Source: CBDCWQ01 sp965223435 (GTDB lineage Bacteria; Myxococcota; Kuafuiibacteriia; Kuafuiibacteriales; Kuafuiibacteriaceae). Taken from it: a DNA stretch of 64,000 bases. Of the stretch, positions 61,141 to 64,000 are shown one piece after another. The notes under the pieces were generated by a model that was not told the origin of the DNA, did not search any database, and worked only from the letters and a program-made list of their open reading frames with translations. The DNA is taken from NCBI GenBank assembly GCA_965223435.1, contig CBDCWQ010000020.1:1121364-1185363 (forward strand), read 5' to 3'. How positions within the stretch are numbered: the stretch's first letter is position 1; every line of letters starts with the position of its first letter. The position numbers and the translations under genes were made by a program.

Positions 61141-62202
61141 ATGCTTGGGACCATGGGGCCCAATCCCGAAGAGGGGCAAGGAAGGACGCGGTCCTACTTA
61201 AGGCTATGGGCGTTGGGGTTGGCTTTTTTGGTGCTTTCTCTTTTCTTGGGGCTCGGGATAGGGGCTGCCGACGTTTCCCGCACGGACATTCTGGAAGCCC
61301 TGACGTTCTGGCGAGTCGGTGATGAGCCATCGCTTTCGGTAGGCATCGTACGGCAAATTCGTCTGCCCCGGGTGTTGGGCTCACTTTTTGTCGGGGGCAG
61401 CCTTGCGGTGGTGGGGGCGGCGCTTCAGGCGGTCATGCGCAATGAACTTGCGGACCCCTACATTCTCGGGATCTCTTCGGGGGCTTCGGTAGGCGCGGCC
61501 CTTTCGTCCGCCCTAGGGGCCACTGTCCTGGGGCCCTGGACGATGCCGTTTTTCGCTTTTGGGGCTGCGTTGCTTTCCATGATGGTTGTGGTCCGGGTGG
61601 CTTCCGTCCGCGGTCGTATGCCGCCTGTCCGGTTGTTGCTGGCGGGCGTGGCCATGAGCGCATTTGGCACCGCTTTGACGGGGTTTTTGCTCTACGTGAC
61701 GCCCGAGGCGACCGCGGTGCGGGGCATGCTCTTTTGGCTGATGGGTGGGCTTGGGTCAGCGGACTGGTCCAGCTTGGGATGGACCATCGGCCTCGCCGGA
61801 TGCCCGCTGATTTTTTTGGTGGTGAGTGTCCGGTGGCAGAATCTCCTGCTCCTCGGAGACGAGACGGCGCTGTCGCTCGGTCTCGACGTGGTCTACGCGC
61901 GAAAGTGTTTGGTGGGGGTCTCGGCGCTTCTGACCGGAACCCTGGTGGCGTTTGCGGGCCCCATTGGTTTTGTGGGTCTGATTGTTCCCCACGCCCTCAG
62001 ACCGATGACGGGGCCGGATCACCGACGTTTGGTGCCCGTGGCCTGGTGTTACGGCGCGGCCATGCTTGGACTGATGGATACGGTGGCCCGGGTGGCGATG
62101 GCCCCGCAGGAGCTTCCGGTAGGGCTGTTGATGGGCATGCTTGGGGCTCCGTTTTTTCTGGTCGTGCTCCGGAAGTTTGGACAGGTTCAAGATGGCGGAT
62201 GA
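61141..62202 (+). CDS. FecCD/BtuC-type ABC transporter permease
   Basis: The 353-residue permease has about nine or ten helices and the FecCD signature: IRQIRLPRVLGSLFVGGSLAVVGAALQAVMRNELADPYILGISSGAS, and the later GLIVPHALRPMTGPDHR, both conserved in siderophore and cobalamin importers. With the ATPase that overlaps it, it imports an iron complex or vitamin B12. No substrate-binding protein lies in the window, so the substrate is unknown. Confidence 0.92.
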   Translation: MLGTMGPNPEEGQGRTRSYLRLWALGLAFLVLSLFLGLGIGAADVSRTDILEALTFWRVGDEPSLSVGIVRQIRLPRVLGSLFVGGSLAVVGAALQAVMRNELADPYILGISSGASVGAALSSALGATVLGPWTMPFFAFGAALLSMMVVVRVASVRGRMPPVRLLLAGVAMSAFGTALTGFLLYVTPEATAVRGMLFWLMGGLGSADWSSLGWTIGLAGCPLIFLVVSVRWQNLLLLGDETALSLGLDVVYARKCLVGVSALLTGTLVAFAGPIGFVGLIVPHALRPMTGPDHRRLVPVAWCYGAAMLGLMDTVARVAMAPQELPVGLLMGMLGAPFFLVVLRKFGQVQDGG

Positions 62203-62983
62203 ATCGGTCCGGGTCGACCATCTGAGCGTGGCTTTTGAGAGTCGTACGGTTCTTGACGATGTCAGTTTTCGGCTGGCCGCGGGGGAGCGCCTGGGGCTTG
62301 TAGGCCCCAATGGGAGTGGCAAAACCACCCTGATTCGGGCCCTCTACCGGAGCGTGGGCTGTCTTGGTGGCGACATCGTGGTCGGGGGGACATCCATCGC
62401 GGAGCTGGATCGCAAGGGCCTGGCGCAACGGGTCGCGGTTCTTCGGCAAGAAGACGACGTTCGTTTCGACTTTACCGTGGGGGAATTGGTGTTGATGGGG
62501 AGAAGCCCGTACAAACGGTGGTTTGAGCCCGAGCGTCAAGACGACCATGCCTCCGTCAAAAGCGCTTTGTCCGCGACCGATACCATGCATCTTGCAAATC
62601 GACGTTTTCAGACTCTCTCGGGCGGTGAACGGCGGCGAGTGATGCTGGCGCGGGCGTTGGCGCAAACACCCACGGTTCTTTTGCTGGACGAGCCGACCAA
62701 CCACCTCGACGTTCGTCACCAGTTGGAGGTATTGGCGTGTATCGAGGCTTTGGGCATCACGGTGGTTGCCGCCTTTCACGATCTCAACCTGGCTGCGCGG
62801 TTTTCGACCCAGGTTTTGGTGTTGGAGGGGGGGCGTGTGGCTTCGCTCGGGCCGCCGAGAGCAGTTTTGGATTCGGACTTGATTCGGCGGGTTTTTGGGG
62901 TCGAGGCCCAATGGTTGAAGGTCGGTCCTCTGTCTCGTTTGGTTTTTGGGGGTCTGTCGGGGTCAAAACCCGATGGGCTTTAA
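62192..62983 (+). CDS. FecE/BtuD-type ABC transporter ATP-binding protein
   Basis: The 263-residue ATPase has Walker A GPNGSGKTTL (about residues 36-45), the signature LSGGERRRVMLARAL, Walker B LLLDEPTNHLD and the H-loop FHDLN, the pattern of the iron-siderophore/B12 importer ATPases (FecE/BtuD). The start ATG 62192 overlaps the permease stop by 11 bases; in-frame upstream starts lie inside the permease gene. Confidence 0.92.
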   Translation: MADESVRVDHLSVAFESRTVLDDVSFRLAAGERLGLVGPNGSGKTTLIRALYRSVGCLGGDIVVGGTSIAELDRKGLAQRVAVLRQEDDVRFDFTVGELVLMGRSPYKRWFEPERQDDHASVKSALSATDTMHLANRRFQTLSGGERRRVMLARALAQTPTVLLLDEPTNHLDVRHQLEVLACIEALGITVVAAFHDLNLAARFSTQVLVLEGGRVASLGPPRAVLDSDLIRRVFGVEAQWLKVGPLSRLVFGGLSGSKPDGL

Positions 62984-63022
62984 CGCCTTGCGCGGGTGCC
63001 GAAACAGAGGGATAGAAGGGGC

Positions 63023-63578
63023 TTGGACTACTACTGCGTTGATGTCGAATCTTCAGGGCCCACACCGGGTATCCACAACTTGCTCTCGGTGGGGGCGACA
63101 CACGTTCGGCGTTTCGAAGGCGTGTATCAGCCCCAAGAAGATTTGTATGTTGAACTGAGACCCATTTTTCCCGGATTCGAGGATGCGGCGATGGCGGTCA
63201 ATCGACTGGATCCCATTCGCCTCGAATCGGAAGGCCTCTCTCCGGAAGCGGCCATTGGGCGGGTGTTGGAGTGGGTCAAAGAGACCCAGCACAAAAAGAA
63301 GGAGCGACCGGTGTTTGTGGCCCACAACGCACCGTTTGATTGGATGTTTTTTGCCTACTACTGTGGTCACGCCAACCTTCAGAACCTCTTTGGCTACTCG
63401 GGCCATCGACACCAAGGCTTTGGCGATGGGTAAGTTGTCCGTTCCTTGGAATCGCACCAGCCTGAAACAGGTCACCGAAGCCCTTAAACTTCCGCCTCGG
63501 GACCTTGACGGTTTGCACCATGCCGGTGAAGACGCCCGCCACCTTGCGTTGGTTTTTTGCGCCCTGATGAATCTTTGA
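63023..63578 (+). pseudogene. DEDD 3'-5' exonuclease, frameshifted
   Basis: The first frame gives YYCVDVESSGPTPGIHNLLS (DxE, exo I), then FVAHNAPFDWMFF (exo II), and ends early at 63433. The second frame supplies TKALAMGKLSVPWNRTSLKQ and HHAGEDARHLALVF (the HxAxxD exo III motif). Removing one G from GGG near 63401-63405 gives LFGYSAIDTKALA and one intact exonuclease of the RNase T/DnaQ type (about 184 residues). The TTG at 63023 matches the usual family N-terminus; a GTG at 62996 is an alternative. It is either a pseudogene or a sequence error. Confidence 0.7.
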
Positions 63579-63651
63579 TGGGCCCCCATAGATCCCGTTG
63601 CGTTGACCCCTTCAGCTTGACCACCCGATGTCGGTTCCCCGTTGGTTTGGC

Positions 63652-64000
63652 CTAGTGGACGGTTCGGGGGGGCTTGGGTTTGGGGTTGGCCCAGGTGGCC
63701 CAGGCGGCGTCGTACAGGGCCGGTCGAAGGGTCCTGATGGCGTTGTTGTCCCTCGTGGGACAGACACGGTTGCTGACCAAAACCACGATCAATGCGCGCT
63801 CGGGCTCGATCCAAACACTGGTCCCTGTGAAACCGAGATGGCCGACGCTTCGGTCGGGCCACCGCCCGCCGGTGGACGAGCCGCTTTGCGATGGACGGTC
63901 CCAGCCAAGGGTGCGCGTGGAGTGGGGTACCTTGCTTTGAGACCAAAAGCGCCGTGCGACTTCAGGGCTCAAGAGGCCATCGGATTGGCCGTGATACGCT
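63652..64000 (-). CDS. Serine hydrolase (beta-lactamase family), C-terminal part
   Basis: The frame is open to the right edge of the window, so the N-terminal part is missing. The visible 115 residues include HLGFTGTSVWIEPERALIVV, LVSNRVCPTRDNNAIRTLRP and ALYDAAWATWANPKPK, typical of the end of beta-lactamase/serine hydrolase (class C-like, PBP) proteins, where HxGxTG precedes the oxyanion strand. The SxxK active site would lie outside the window. Confidence 0.8.
   Translation of the reverse strand, partial: AYHGQSDGLLSPEVARRFWSQSKVPHSTRTLGWDRPSQSGSSTGGRWPDRSVGHLGFTGTSVWIEPERALIVVLVSNRVCPTRDNNAIRTLRPALYDAAWATWANPKPKPPRTVH

Overview
This is a 64-kb chromosomal segment of moderately high GC content. 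It probably comes from a myxobacterium or a related deltaproteobacterial lineage. The evidence is a MYXO-CTERM-type surface protein, an FHA-sigma54 activator, AgmX/PglI-type TonB-like and Glt-like gliding genes, about fourteen predicted lipoproteins, and multihaem cytochromes. No rRNA, tRNA or CRISPR was seen. All functions are inferred from sequence patterns; no searches were run.

Left part (1-13.8 kb) is mostly housekeeping: the carB 3' end, greA, a homoserine dehydrogenase, a YbgC-type thioesterase overlapping a glpX-like gene whose active site looks altered, a small conserved protein of unknown role, an SDR dehydrogenase divergent from enolase, a Gld-type ABC exporter (ATPase, permease-GldG fusion, DUF4340 protein) and an FHA-sigma54 regulator.

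13.9-19.7 kb holds a beta-propeller-like lipoprotein and a run with a vWA lipoprotein (MIDAS degraded), an ABCG-like ATPase and permease, and a small anchored protein. 19.8-28.0 kb is the most striking part: a ferredoxin-flavoprotein-membrane fusion, a 20-haem and a 10-haem c-type cytochrome and a beta-barrel-like protein. Together they look like a complete electron path from cytoplasmic reductant to the outer membrane. An IS630-family element (22064-23590, TA duplication) sits between the fusion gene and the cytochromes.

28.0-50.8 kb is an envelope-machine region. It has TPR and coiled-coil proteins, several lipoproteins and a tight minus-strand operon (43275 down to about 34268) encoding a basic secreted protein, an FHA/TonB-like protein, two paralogous outer-membrane barrels and two large periplasmic TPR proteins. 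This set resembles the Myxococcus Glt/PglI gliding apparatus. Divergent from it are a MYXO-CTERM protein, two vWA lipoproteins with intact MIDAS motifs and a PPC-domain lipoprotein, plausible surface adhesins for the machine.

50.9-64 kb carries more lipoproteins, two tandem FG-GAP-like lipoproteins, a SPOR protein with a 78-bp tandem repeat, an RmlD-like protein lacking catalytic residues, a BtuCD/FecCD-type ABC pair, a DEDD exonuclease and the end of a serine hydrolase. Three genes (near 27.7, 56.3 and 63.4 kb) need the same one-base correction to stay in frame, which suggests sequence errors, slippage or decay.
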